Assembly: GCA_904501915.1 (NCBI GenBank)
Contig: CAJGCV010000048.1
Coordinates: 1-15,566 of the forward strand
Direction: 5' to 3'
DNA: 15,566 nucleotides
Source of the DNA: an uncultured Akkermansia sp.
Lineage (GTDB): Bacteria; Verrucomicrobiota; Verrucomicrobiia; Verrucomicrobiales; Akkermansiaceae
Shown here: piece after piece, positions 6,102 to 13,881 of the stretch
Numbering within the stretch: the first letter of the stretch is position 1
How the letters are laid out: every line of letters starts with the position of its first letter
Program-made: the position numbers and the translations under genes
The notes under the pieces: model-generated
The model's database searches: none
Seen by the model: only the letters and a program-made list of their open reading frames with translations
Told to the model about the DNA's origin: nothing

Positions 6102-8222
6102 ATGAGAATGTATGGGTCATGTCTCGCTGTCTTGTGCAGTGCCCTGCTGCCGCTGACCTTGTCTGCGCAGGATTCTGCGCCCACGGCGCAGGTGGAACAG
6201 TCAGCCGTTGAGGAACCAACACGGGTTGCCGTGCTGGGCTACGCTTCTTTTGCGGATTCGGTTGGCATGAGCGGCATTACACGCACCGCTTTCGCCGCCC
6301 AGATGACATACCTGAAAGAGCAGGGTATCACCCCCATATCGCTCAAGCAGTTCATTGATTGGCATAAAGGCAGGATTACGCTCCCGCCCCAGGCTGTCCT
6401 GATTACTATTGAGGAGGCCGATATGGCGGCTTATTCTGTGGCCATGCCAGTGCTCAAGGAGATGGGGTTCCCCTTTGTTGTGTTTGCTGACGGTCGCTGC
6501 TTCCAGGATTCCGCAACGTATCTTTCCGTGGCGGAACTGCAGAATATGCGCCGTGCCGGGGCCACTATCGGCAGCCGGAGTATGACCCGCCCGTTGTCCT
6601 GCGACTGGGTCTATGCGGCAGAATGCGGCCCGGAAGCGTCCATGAAAATGGCCGAGCGGGAATTGGGGCTATCGGCTCAACGCATTACCTCAACCTTCGG
6701 CAGCTGTGACGCATTTGCGTATCCCCGGGGATATGCAGATGCCAATATGGTGGAAAACCTGGCCATATATGGCTACAAGGCAGCATTTGGCAGGGTGCCG
6801 GGCAAGGTGGGGCGTGAGACCCCCTCCTACATGCTCAACCGTTACATGATTCGCGAAATGAAGGATTTTGCAACGGCTGTTAATTTTGGTGCCCCGGAGG
6901 ATGATTCCCGCGTGCTGCAGCAGATTCGTGAAGCTGTTGCTAAAAATGAGCCTCTTATCCAGCCGATTACGGTGAAATCGTCGGAAAATGCATCTGCCTG
7001 TTTCCCCTCGTTTGTGGAGAATGCCGCAGCGGGGGATGCTATTCAACCGCCGATGCCGCCGGTTGTGTCTGTCTTGAATGAAGAGAGCAGTGCTTTTACC
7101 ACAGATGGCGTAGCTCCCATACCCGCACCTGTGGTGGAAGAAACTCCGGTAGCCGGATTGGTTGACCCCGTGCTGCAGCCCCGCCCGGTGAGTGACATGC
7201 CGGCTGCGGGTACCCTGATGCACCGCACCGTGGGTGGCGACTGGGTAACCCGCGAGTTTCCCCGCCCTGCCGTTCCGCGTGAACAGACTCGCGTGGCTGT
7301 CCTCTGTTACCATGATTTCAGCAACACTCGCCCCGTGACTGAAATGTGTATGCGCACGGCGGAGTTCTGCCAGCAGATGCAGTATATCAAGGATGCCGGG
7401 TTGACTGTTATCACCATGCAGGATTTCAGGGAATGGCTGCTGGGTGACCGCCGCCTGCCTGAACGCTGTGTCCTCATCACCATCGATGACGGCTGGCGCA
7501 GCGTATATACAGAGGCATTCCCCGTGCTGAAAGCGTACGGATATCCCTTTACCCTGTATCTTTACACCGATTTTATCGGCAGTAAGGGAAAAGCCATGAG
7601 CCCGGAAATGATTCGGGAGATGATGGCCTGTGGCGCGACCATTGGCAGCCATTCTGCCTCGCACCTGTACCCGAGCAAGTGGAAAGCCCTGCAGCCGGAA
7701 TCTCCCGAATATGCGGAGCAGCTGCAGCGGGAATTGCCGGATTCTGTGACGGCTCTGCAGCAGATGTTCGGTAACTGTTCGACGTATTGCTACCCTGGCG
7801 GCTACCATACCCAGCCTATGCTGGATTGCCTCAAGGCAAACGGCATTGATATGGCCTTTACCGTGGTGGAGCGAAAGGTCTCCATGCTGGAAAACCCGAT
7901 GCTGGTGCACCGCTACGTAGTGTTTGGAACTGACCCGCGCATTTTCCGCCGCGCTGTGAACTTTGACGATGTGGCGGGTGTGAAACCCACGGCTCAGGGA
8001 ATTACCGAAGCGCGCGAGCGAGCAATGGCATTTTTCCCGAAAGCTTTTGAGAATGTGGGCAATCTGGAAGAACCCGAGCCTGAGCCGGAACCCGCATCCG
8101 AGCCTGTGCCTGCCCCCGTGCAGGAGCATGTCCCCGCCTCTGAACCCCGGCCTGCAACACCCACTCCTGTTCTGGATGATATCCCGGAACCGGAGTATAC
8201 AACGCTGCCGGCTTGTAACTGA
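6102..8222 (+). CDS. Exported protein with two polysaccharide-deacetylase (NodB/CE4) domains, the first inactive
   Basis: 706 residues. A signal peptide (about 1-22, cleavage after LSA) exports it. Two homologous NodB domains follow, about residues 40-265 and 396-622, both beginning TRVAVL and sharing a VLITI motif and an xAVNF ending. Domain 2 has the carbohydrate-esterase-4 residues: YHDF (403-406), TIDDG (460-464; D462, D463) and H517xxxH521, so it should be a metal-dependent deacetylase of an N- or O-acetylated glycan. In domain 1 the Asp pair is Glu-Glu (104-105) and the His pair is Arg159/Arg163, so it cannot bind metal in the usual way. A Pro/Glu-rich linker joins the domains, and a Pro/Glu-rich tail (656-699) ends the protein. 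The substrate (peptidoglycan, exopolysaccharide or host glycan) cannot be told. The start is fixed by the promoter and signal peptide. Confidence 0.88.
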   Translation: MRMYGSCLAVLCSALLPLTLSAQDSAPTAQVEQSAVEEPTRVAVLGYASFADSVGMSGITRTAFAAQMTYLKEQGITPISLKQFIDWHKGRITLPPQAVLITIEEADMAAYSVAMPVLKEMGFPFVVFADGRCFQDSATYLSVAELQNMRRAGATIGSRSMTRPLSCDWVYAAECGPEASMKMAERELGLSAQRITSTFGSCDAFAYPRGYADANMVENLAIYGYKAAFGRVPGKVGRETPSYMLNRYMIREMKDFATAVNFGAPEDDSRVLQQIREAVAKNEPLIQPITVKSSENASACFPSFVENAAAGDAIQPPMPPVVSVLNEESSAFTTDGVAPIPAPVVEETPVAGLVDPVLQPRPVSDMPAAGTLMHRTVGGDWVTREFPRPAVPREQTRVAVLCYHDFSNTRPVTEMCMRTAEFCQQMQYIKDAGLTVITMQDFREWLLGDRRLPERCVLITIDDGWRSVYTEAFPVLKAYGYPFTLYLYTDFIGSKGKAMSPEMIREMMACGATIGSHSASHLYPSKWKALQPESPEYAEQLQRELPDSVTALQQMFGNCSTYCYPGGYHTQPMLDCLKANGIDMAFTVVERKVSMLENPMLVHRYVVFGTDPRIFRRAVNFDDVAGVKPTAQGITEARERAMAFFPKAFENVGNLEEPEPEPEPASEPVPAPVQEHVPASEPRPATPTPVLDDIPEPEYTTLPACN

Positions 8223-8264
8223 CATATTTTCTGTTGCGGCGCTCCACCTGCACGTGTTTTTGAG

Positions 8265-8293
8265 TGGACATTCGTGCGCCCTGTGGGTATAAT
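8265..8293 (+). promoter_or_regulatory. Promoter of the dynamin-like GTPase/rarA unit
   Basis: TGGACA (8265-8270), a 17-base spacer and a perfect TATAAT (8288-8293). The ATG at 8305 lies 11 bases past the -10 box, implying a leader of about five bases. No Shine-Dalgarno site is visible. Confidence 0.7.
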
Positions 8294-8304
8294 GCCTTGG
8301 CTTT

Positions 8305-9948
8305 ATGTTGAAACGCTGTTACAGAGCTCAGGAAAGTCTGGTGCGCTATTGGGCGCAACAGTCTGTTGAGCTGTGTGCAGATATTGATGATGAATCACTT
8401 ATAGAGCCAAAAATGGCTGTTGAAGCCGCCATTGAGCGCATGGGGCAGGACCGGCGTGTGGTGCTGATCGGGGCATCCGGATGCGGTAAGTCCGAATTGC
8501 TTGCCGGCATGGTTGGCTGCCCTGTACTTGCGCGGGTGCATCCTGTGCATCACTATTTGCGCTGGCGGTATCTCAACAACGATGGCAACGCAGAACACTG
8601 CCGCTTTCTGCCGGAAGCCTGCTTGTCCGGCATGGAACTGGTTAATACTCGCGGCTGTGAACAGCCCTCTGTTGCAGAGGCTGTGGCTCCGTTGTTGCCG
8701 GGGGCAGATGTTGTCATCGCTGTGGTGGATGCCAGAGAAGTGCAGGCGTCTCCCGTGTGGGCCATGATGGAGCCTTTACCTGAAGAAGGTGGCCCTGCCT
8801 GCCTGGTGGCCCTGACACATACGGATGCGCTGGATGCCGAGCACACCGTGATGCTCAGCGAGACGGTGCGTAACTTATGCCGCGAGCGCCTTGGCCGTTC
8901 TCTGCCAGTGTATCAGATAAACCCGACTCATGCCGCGCTGGCAGAGGATTTCGGTAACAAAGTGGTAGCAGCCATGGAGTCGTCCTCCGGTGGCTTGCGT
9001 GCTGCAATTCGTGAAACCATGAAATGTGGTTCGGATTTGCTTTACAAGCAGGGCAGCGTGCTCAAAGCTCGCGATGCTGTAGCCCGAACAGACAGTGGTT
9101 TCCTGCAGGGCATTGAGCAGGAAATTGATAATTTCCTGGTGCGCCAGATGCAAGGCGTCAAGAACTGCGTGCTCAATTATTCCGCAGCAGCTCAGCGCAG
9201 TATGCCCCGGCTCATTCAGCATCTCAAGCGCAGCCTCGGCTGGTTCCTTTCTCCTGTGGTACTGATGCGCCTGGAACATTACGGCCCGGCTTCCGAAAAT
9301 CTGTATTATCGCCTTGTGCTGGATGATGTTTCCAACCAGCAGGAAGAACTCGATAAGCAGTTTGTGGTTTCCTGTGGCGGGCATTGGCGCAGCGTTCGTC
9401 CGCGCATGAAACAGACTCTGCAGTGCGAAATCGGCGACTTCCCGGCAGCTGATCTGGAAGCAGAACTGCAGCAGCTGCGTAACCGCTTGCAGAGCTCTCT
9501 CTATGAACCCTTCCGCGGGTTGAAGCTTCGCAGTGCCTTTACTTCCCTTTTCAAGAGCCAGGTGGACTGGATGCACTTTCTGGTGGTCTGCTTCTGTATT
9601 GCGTTGATTGTAGCTGGGTTGCTGGGGTTCCTGGCATTCGATGAACTGGCACAGATGATGCTGGTGGCTGCCGGTGCCTGCTGGTTGCTGGGCTCGCTGA
9701 TTCATTTTCTGGTGGTGCGCAAAATATGCCTGCTGATGCGCACCAGTGCTGAACCTTTGCGCGAGAGCCTCACCGAGCAGCTCGATGAACTGGTGCAGGA
9801 TATGATTGTCTCCCGGGTGGCGGCATACCGCCGCTTATATACCGAGCCCCGCCAGCGCGTGGCAGCGTACGAAACTTCCCTGGCTCCGTTGCAGCAGCGG
9901 CAGAGCGAGATATTCCGTCAGCTCCGCTCGGCGGCACCAAGAGTCTGA
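8305..9948 (+). CDS. Dynamin-like membrane GTPase
   Basis: 547 residues. A P-loop, GASGCGKS (56-63), starts a GTPase-like domain. NTRG (114-117) lies where DxxG is expected and THTD (171-174) fits the T/NKxD guanine motif. A long helical region (about 230-420) is followed by a hairpin of two membrane helices (about 424-444 and 450-472) and a basic, coiled-coil-like C-terminal segment (480-545). GTPase first, helical stalk, paired membrane helices near the end and a terminal coil is the layout of bacterial dynamin-like proteins and mitofusins, which remodel or fuse membranes. Substitution of the G3 aspartate by Asn114 is odd and may lower hydrolysis. It is followed six bases later by rarA, so the two are probably co-transcribed; a functional link is not evident. 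The family call is by architecture; a related membrane-anchored P-loop GTPase is the alternative. Confidence 0.65.
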   Translation: MLKRCYRAQESLVRYWAQQSVELCADIDDESLIEPKMAVEAAIERMGQDRRVVLIGASGCGKSELLAGMVGCPVLARVHPVHHYLRWRYLNNDGNAEHCRFLPEACLSGMELVNTRGCEQPSVAEAVAPLLPGADVVIAVVDAREVQASPVWAMMEPLPEEGGPACLVALTHTDALDAEHTVMLSETVRNLCRERLGRSLPVYQINPTHAALAEDFGNKVVAAMESSSGGLRAAIRETMKCGSDLLYKQGSVLKARDAVARTDSGFLQGIEQEIDNFLVRQMQGVKNCVLNYSAAAQRSMPRLIQHLKRSLGWFLSPVVLMRLEHYGPASENLYYRLVLDDVSNQQEELDKQFVVSCGGHWRSVRPRMKQTLQCEIGDFPAADLEAELQQLRNRLQSSLYEPFRGLKLRSAFTSLFKSQVDWMHFLVVCFCIALIVAGLLGFLAFDELAQMMLVAAGACWLLGSLIHFLVVRKICLLMRTSAEPLRESLTEQLDELVQDMIVSRVAAYRRLYTEPRQRVAAYETSLAPLQQRQSEIFRQLRSAAPRV

Positions 9949-9954
9949 TAGCCC

Positions 9955-11313
9955 ATGCAGTACGACCTTTTCACTCCGCATGGCGAAACGCCCCATCCCC
10001 CGGTATCTGAAACGCAGCAGATGCCCCTGGCTGCCCGCATGCGCCCTGAGTCTCTGGCAGAAGTGGCTGGGCAGAAACACCTCCTGGCAGAGGGTAAATT
10101 GCTCCGCCGGGCTATTGAGACTGACCGGTTTTCCTCGCTCATTTTCTATGGCCCCCCTGGTGTGGGGAAAACGACCCTGGCTTATGTCATTGCCCGTAGC
10201 ACGAGTGCCTTCTTTGTGATGCTCAACGGCGTGGAATCCAACGTGAGCGAAATTCGCGCCAAGATTGAGGAAGCCCGCACCCGCATGGCTATTCACGGTC
10301 AGAAAACCATCCTCTTTGTGGATGAGCTGCACCGCTTCAATAAGGCGCAGCAGGATGTGCTGCTGCCGCATCTTGAAAAAGGAACGGTACGTTTTATCGG
10401 CGCGACCACGGAAAATCCCTACTTCGCCATCAATTCGGCTATGTTGAGCCGGTCTCAGATTTTTCCGCTGGAATCAGTGCCTGATGCGGAGATTGTGGCG
10501 CTGCTGCGCCGCGCTGCGGCAGATGAGGAACGTGGTCTGGGCAAGCTGCCCCTGCAGTTGGACGATACCGCCCTGCAACATATAGCACTTAAGGCAGATG
10601 GCGATGCGCGAAAAGCACTTACGGCTCTGGAGGTGGCGGCTCTCTCCACTGCTCCAGCGGAGGATGGCTGCATTCATGTCACGCTCGAAGTGGCAGAGGA
10701 ATCCATCCAGAAAAAAGCGGTGAAGTATGACCGTATGGGCGATGGCCATTACGATACCATCTCAGCCTTCATCAAATCCATGCGCGGCAGCGACCCGGAT
10801 GCCGCTCTGTACTGGCTGGCGTTCATGCTGAATGCCGGGGAGGATATCCGCTTCATTGCCCGCCGCCTGGTCATCTGCGCCAGCGAGGATGTGGGGCTGG
10901 CGGATTCCAATGCGCTGCGCGTGGCGCTGGATGCTGCGCGGGCTGCTGAAATGCTCGGCATGCCCGAAGCCCGAATCCCCCTGGCTCATGCCACGGTTTA
11001 TATTGCCACAGCCCCCAAGAGCAACTCTGCCTATGCTGGCGTGAATGCCGCCCTGCAGGATGTGAAGGAAGGACGCACCCTCGCGGTGCCCGACCACCTG
11101 GCCACCCCCACGCGCAAGAAACTGGCGAAGCTGCGCGGCGTGGCAGAGGAAGCTACGCAGTATAAATACGCGCATGATTTTGATGACCATTTTGTGCCCC
11201 AGGCGTACCTGCCTGAAGGTCGTGTCTACTACCACCCCACTACAAACGGGTTGGAATTGCGCATTTCCGAGCGCATGGAATACCTCCGCCAGCGCCGCGA
11301 GCAGGGTAAATAA
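9955..11313 (+). CDS. rarA: Replication-associated recombination protein A (MgsA/RarA), AAA+ ATPase
   Basis: 452 residues, typical of RarA, an ATPase related to clamp-loader subunits and RuvB that acts at stalled replication forks. PLAARMRPESL (24-34) and GQKHLL (39-44) are family hallmarks. Walker A is GPPGVGKT (66-73), Walker B is LFVDELHRFNKAQQD (119-133), and sensor 1 is GATTENP. The C-terminal half carries the RarA tetramerisation region with SMRGSDPDAALYW and CASEDVGLADS. The N-terminus begins MQYDLF, where QYDLF matches the sliding-clamp consensus QL[S/D]LF, a plausible beta-clamp tether. The ATG follows the GTPase stop by six bases, without a Shine-Dalgarno site, suggesting translational coupling. 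A strong terminator follows the stop immediately. Confidence 0.95.
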   Translation: MQYDLFTPHGETPHPPVSETQQMPLAARMRPESLAEVAGQKHLLAEGKLLRRAIETDRFSSLIFYGPPGVGKTTLAYVIARSTSAFFVMLNGVESNVSEIRAKIEEARTRMAIHGQKTILFVDELHRFNKAQQDVLLPHLEKGTVRFIGATTENPYFAINSAMLSRSQIFPLESVPDAEIVALLRRAAADEERGLGKLPLQLDDTALQHIALKADGDARKALTALEVAALSTAPAEDGCIHVTLEVAEESIQKKAVKYDRMGDGHYDTISAFIKSMRGSDPDAALYWLAFMLNAGEDIRFIARRLVICASEDVGLADSNALRVALDAARAAEMLGMPEARIPLAHATVYIATAPKSNSAYAGVNAALQDVKEGRTLAVPDHLATPTRKKLAKLRGVAEEATQYKYAHDFDDHFVPQAYLPEGRVYYHPTTNGLELRISERMEYLRQRREQGK

Positions 11314-11314
11314 A

Positions 11315-11344
11315 AAAGCCCGCATCCTTTTGAACGCGGGCTTT
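11315..11344. terminator. Two-way terminator between rarA and galE
   Basis: AAAGCCCGC (11315-11323) and GCGGGCTTT (11336-11344) pair perfectly over nine bases around a 12-base loop. On the minus strand the stem runs into TTTTTTA, making an excellent terminator for galE. On the plus strand it begins directly after the rarA stop and ends in TTT, so it probably serves both convergent genes. Confidence 0.92.
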
Positions 11345-11366
11345 GAGTTAAATGGAAGCAGGGGCT

Positions 11367-12356
11367 TTAATAGTGACCACCGCGGGGGCCGTTGTGCCAC
11401 TTCCAGGCGGTTTCCACAATATCCTTCACGTTCTGGTACTTGGGAATCCAGCCCAGGATTTCGGCAGCCTTGCGGGAGTCTGCAATGAGGCGGGCAGGGT
11501 CGCCTTCGCGGCGGGGACCGTAGGTTACCGGGGCTTTCAGGCCGGTCACTTCCTCTGCGGCTTCGATAATCTGCTTCACGGAGAAGCCGTTGCCGGTGCC
11601 GAGGTTGAACCAGTTGGTCTCGCCACCCTTCATGAGGTAGTCCAGCGCGCGCAGGTGGGCATCTGCGAGGTCATCCACATGGATGTAGTCGCGGATGCAG
11701 GTGCCGTCCGGGGTGTCGTAGTCTGTACCGAATACAGTGATGCCGGGGCGTTCGCCCTTGATGGCCTGCAGAATGACCGGGATGAGGTGGGATTCCGGCT
11801 CGTGGTCTTCGCCGATGGCGCCGTCCACAGAAGAACCGGAGGCGTTGAAGTAGCGCAGGAACACGCTCTTGAGGCCATAGGCGCGGTCGCAGTCCTTGCA
11901 GACTTTCTCCAGCATGTACTTGGAACCGCCGTAGGGGTTGATGGGGTCCTGCTTCTCGGTCTCGGGAATCGGTACCTGGGTGGGCACACCGTAGGTGGCG
12001 CAGGTGGAGGAGAAGACGAAACGCTTGCAGCCGGCCAGAATCATGGCGCGGAGGAGCACCAGGGGTTTGGCGATGTTGTTTTCGTAATACTTCAGCGGGT
12101 CGGTCACGGATTCACCCACCTGGATGAAGGCGGCGAAGTGCACGACGGCATCGAACTTGCCGTTCACAAGCAGGGGATATACAACAGAGGGGTCGCCCAG
12201 GTCGCCTTTGACCAGGGTTACTTCCTTGTCTACAATGGCGGCCTGGTGGCCGTACACCATGCTGTCGAGCACGGTTACTTCTGCGCCGCTCTTCACGAGC
12301 TGGCGTACGGTGTGGGAACCGATGTAGCCAGCGCCGCCGGTAACGAGTACTTTCAT
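11367..12356 (-). CDS. galE: UDP-glucose 4-epimerase
   Basis: 329 residues, typical of GalE, which interconverts UDP-glucose and UDP-galactose in the cytoplasm (Leloir pathway and supply of galactose for envelope glycans). This is an extended short-chain dehydrogenase: NAD-binding TGGAGYIGSH (6-15), DSMVYGH (31-37), HFAA (73-76), the SSTCATYG region (116-123) and catalytic YGGSK (Y142, K146). No residue expected for catalysis is missing. It lies 21 bases downstream of transaldolase on the same strand, so they are probably co-transcribed. A -10-like TATACA (12369-12364) seven bases before the ATG, with TTGCCT 19 bases further up, could be a weak internal promoter. There is no Shine-Dalgarno site. 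Some family members also act on UDP-GlcNAc, which cannot be excluded. Confidence 0.95.
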   Translation of the reverse strand: MKVLVTGGAGYIGSHTVRQLVKSGAEVTVLDSMVYGHQAAIVDKEVTLVKGDLGDPSVVYPLLVNGKFDAVVHFAAFIQVGESVTDPLKYYENNIAKPLVLLRAMILAGCKRFVFSSTCATYGVPTQVPIPETEKQDPINPYGGSKYMLEKVCKDCDRAYGLKSVFLRYFNASGSSVDGAIGEDHEPESHLIPVILQAIKGERPGITVFGTDYDTPDGTCIRDYIHVDDLADAHLRALDYLMKGGETNWFNLGTGNGFSVKQIIEAAEEVTGLKAPVTYGPRREGDPARLIADSRKAAEILGWIPKYQNVKDIVETAWKWHNGPRGGHY

Positions 12357-12377
12357 GATATTGTGTATAGGTTATGA

Positions 12378-13334
12378 TTAGAGCATGGAGGCAAGCAGTG
12401 ATTCGAGCTTGCGGATGTCTGCGGAGAACTTGCGGATGCCTTCGGCCGTCTTTTCTGTAGCCATGGCATCTTCGTTGAAGAGGAATCGGAAGTTCTTCTC
12501 GTCTGCAGGAATGCGCTCAATGTCGCTGGCGGCTGCAGCTTCAGGTGAGAGCAGGGGCTTCACTTCATCCTCGTTCCCGGCCAGTTCTGCCAGCAGGTTC
12601 GGGGAGATGGTGAGCAGGTCGCAGCCGGCAAGTGCCAGAATTTCTCCCGTGTTGCGGAAGCTTGCACCCATAATCTGCACCGGGTAGCCGAATTTCTTGT
12701 AGTAGTTATAGATGGTGCGCACCGAGATGACGCCCGGGTCGGTTTCGGCGGTGTAGCTCTCGCCGGTGGCGGCTTTGTACCAGTCCAGAATGCGCCCCAC
12801 GAACGGGGAGATGAGACGTACGCCGGCTTCTGCGCAGGCAACTGCCTGCACCAGGCTGAACAGCAGGGTCAGATTGCAATGGATTCCTTCCTGCTCCAGC
12901 TGGCGGGCTGCCTGGATGCCTTCCCAGGTGGCGGCAATCTTGATGAGTACGCGCTCGCGGGGAATGCCGGCGGCTTCGTACAATGCCATGATTTCACGGG
13001 CTTTCTGCACGGTGGCTTCGGTGTCAAAGGAAAGGCGGGCATCCACCTCGCTGGATACACGGCCGGGCACGCGCTTCAGGATTTCCAGACCAAATGCTAC
13101 GATGACGCGGTCCATCAACTCTCCGATTTTTTCGGCAGGGTTGGCTACGCTTGCCTTGAAGTCTGCCACAACGGCATCCAGAATAGGACGATACTCCGGC
13201 TTGGCGGCTGCGGCGAGGATGAGGGAGGGATTCGTGGTGGCATCCTGCGGGGCGAATTCTTCCATCTGGCGGAAGTCGCCTGTGTCTGCCACTACGGTCG
13301 TATACTTTTTGAGTTGTTCAAGCTGTGTTGCCAT
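12378..13334 (-). CDS. tal: Transaldolase
   Basis: 318 residues from the chosen start. Transaldolase moves a dihydroxyacetone unit between sedoheptulose-7-phosphate and glyceraldehyde-3-phosphate in the non-oxidative pentose phosphate pathway. Recognised by the N-terminal YTTVVADTGDF (11-21), DATTNPSLIL (31-40) and LIKIAATWEG (130-139), where Lys132 is the Schiff-base lysine at the same position as in E. coli TalB; ISPFVGRILDW is also conserved. A further in-frame ATG at 13358 would add eight residues, but that stretch contains the promoter -10 box and matches nothing in the family. Family alignment and promoter together favour 13334. It is the first gene of an operon with galE, linking pentose phosphate and galactose metabolism only loosely. 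Confidence 0.95.
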   Translation of the reverse strand: MATQLEQLKKYTTVVADTGDFRQMEEFAPQDATTNPSLILAAAAKPEYRPILDAVVADFKASVANPAEKIGELMDRVIVAFGLEILKRVPGRVSSEVDARLSFDTEATVQKAREIMALYEAAGIPRERVLIKIAATWEGIQAARQLEQEGIHCNLTLLFSLVQAVACAEAGVRLISPFVGRILDWYKAATGESYTAETDPGVISVRTIYNYYKKFGYPVQIMGASFRNTGEILALAGCDLLTISPNLLAELAGNEDEVKPLLSPEAAAASDIERIPADEKNFRFLFNEDAMATEKTAEGIRKFSADIRKLESLLASML

Positions 13335-13348
13335 AGTTTTGTGCGCAT

Positions 13349-13377
13349 ATTCTAGCACATTATATCCGCTAATTCAA
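13349..13377 (-). promoter_or_regulatory. Promoter of the tal-galE operon
   Basis: Read on the minus strand: TTGAAT (13377-13372), a 17-base spacer ending TGTGC, and TAGAAT (13354-13349), 14 bases before the ATG at 13334. The leader would be about 7-8 bases with no Shine-Dalgarno site. A second TATAAT (13364-13359) overlaps the spacer but lacks a matching -35. Confidence 0.55.
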
Positions 13378-13449
13378 GCTGACATCATCAAAAACGCTCA
13401 TCCGCGGCCCACTTTTCAGTTACAATTGTGTTTCACGAGGAAGAATTGA

Positions 13450-13478
13450 TTGAAAAAGCAGGCGGCGGTTGTTATGAT
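13450..13478 (+). promoter_or_regulatory. Promoter of the small membrane-protein pair
   Basis: TTGAAA (13450-13455), a 17-base spacer ending TGT (extended -10) and TATGAT (13473-13478), seven bases before the ATG at 13486. If correct, the mRNA starts at or next to this ATG. It overlaps the possible TTG start at 13450. Confidence 0.45.
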
Positions 13479-13485
13479 GTCGGGC

Positions 13486-13881
13486 ATGGGAAAAATGTTG
13501 AGGTCCCTGGGATGGCTGATGCTTGCACCGCTTGCCTGGTTGCTGGGCGAGTTTATCGTTTGTGTCGGGTCGCCCTTGGCGTATTCTGTTGAGCGTACTG
13601 CGGTTGTCGGTTTGCCCGAGCGTCCTGTAACCGTAGCCGAGGTTGCAGCCCTCAATCGTGCGCTGGGTGACGAGCGCAGCAATTCCTTTTACCTGACCTT
13701 AAGTGTTATCTGTTATACGTATGAGTATGTACACGCTGTGCCCACAGCCGATGGTGGTCTGGAGTTGGTGCATGTACGTCCCGCTTTGTGCTTACGTCGT
13801 GAAAAATCGAGCCCGGATGTTCAGGAAGCACTTCAGCAATGGCTGGCAGAAATCAACCAGAAAGGAGTGATGCCTCAATGA
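13486..13881 (+). CDS. Small single-helix exported or membrane protein, member 1 of a tandem pair
   Basis: 131 residues from the chosen start; family not recognised. Residues 1-30 form a basic N-terminus and a hydrophobic helix (signal anchor or uncleaved signal), followed by about 100 soluble residues presumably in the periplasm. I place the start at ATG 13486 because a promoter ends seven bases before it and because the length then matches its neighbour. A TTG at 13450 with GAGGAAG six bases upstream would add 12 residues and is a serious alternative. The end overlaps the next gene by four bases (ATGA), so the two are translationally coupled. The soluble part resembles the neighbour: an AxLNxxL segment, Tyr-rich strands, and a C-terminal SPxxxxxLQxWxAE helix. 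The function is unknown. Confidence 0.7.
   Translation: MGKMLRSLGWLMLAPLAWLLGEFIVCVGSPLAYSVERTAVVGLPERPVTVAEVAALNRALGDERSNSFYLTLSVICYTYEYVHAVPTADGGLELVHVRPALCLRREKSSPDVQEALQQWLAEINQKGVMPQ

Noticed and set aside
6690..8225. Long minus-strand frame opposite the deacetylase gene
   Set aside because: The plus-strand product has a signal peptide and two NodB domains; the opposite frame is His/Arg-rich without motifs.
11352..12377. Plus-strand frame opposite galE
   Set aside because: GalE motifs on the minus strand are unambiguous, and the shadow would start inside the two-gene terminator region.
13335..13358. Eight-residue N-terminal extension of transaldolase from ATG 13358
   Set aside because: It overlaps the -10 box, matches nothing in the family, and the shorter start puts the catalytic lysine at residue 132 as in E. 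coli TalB.
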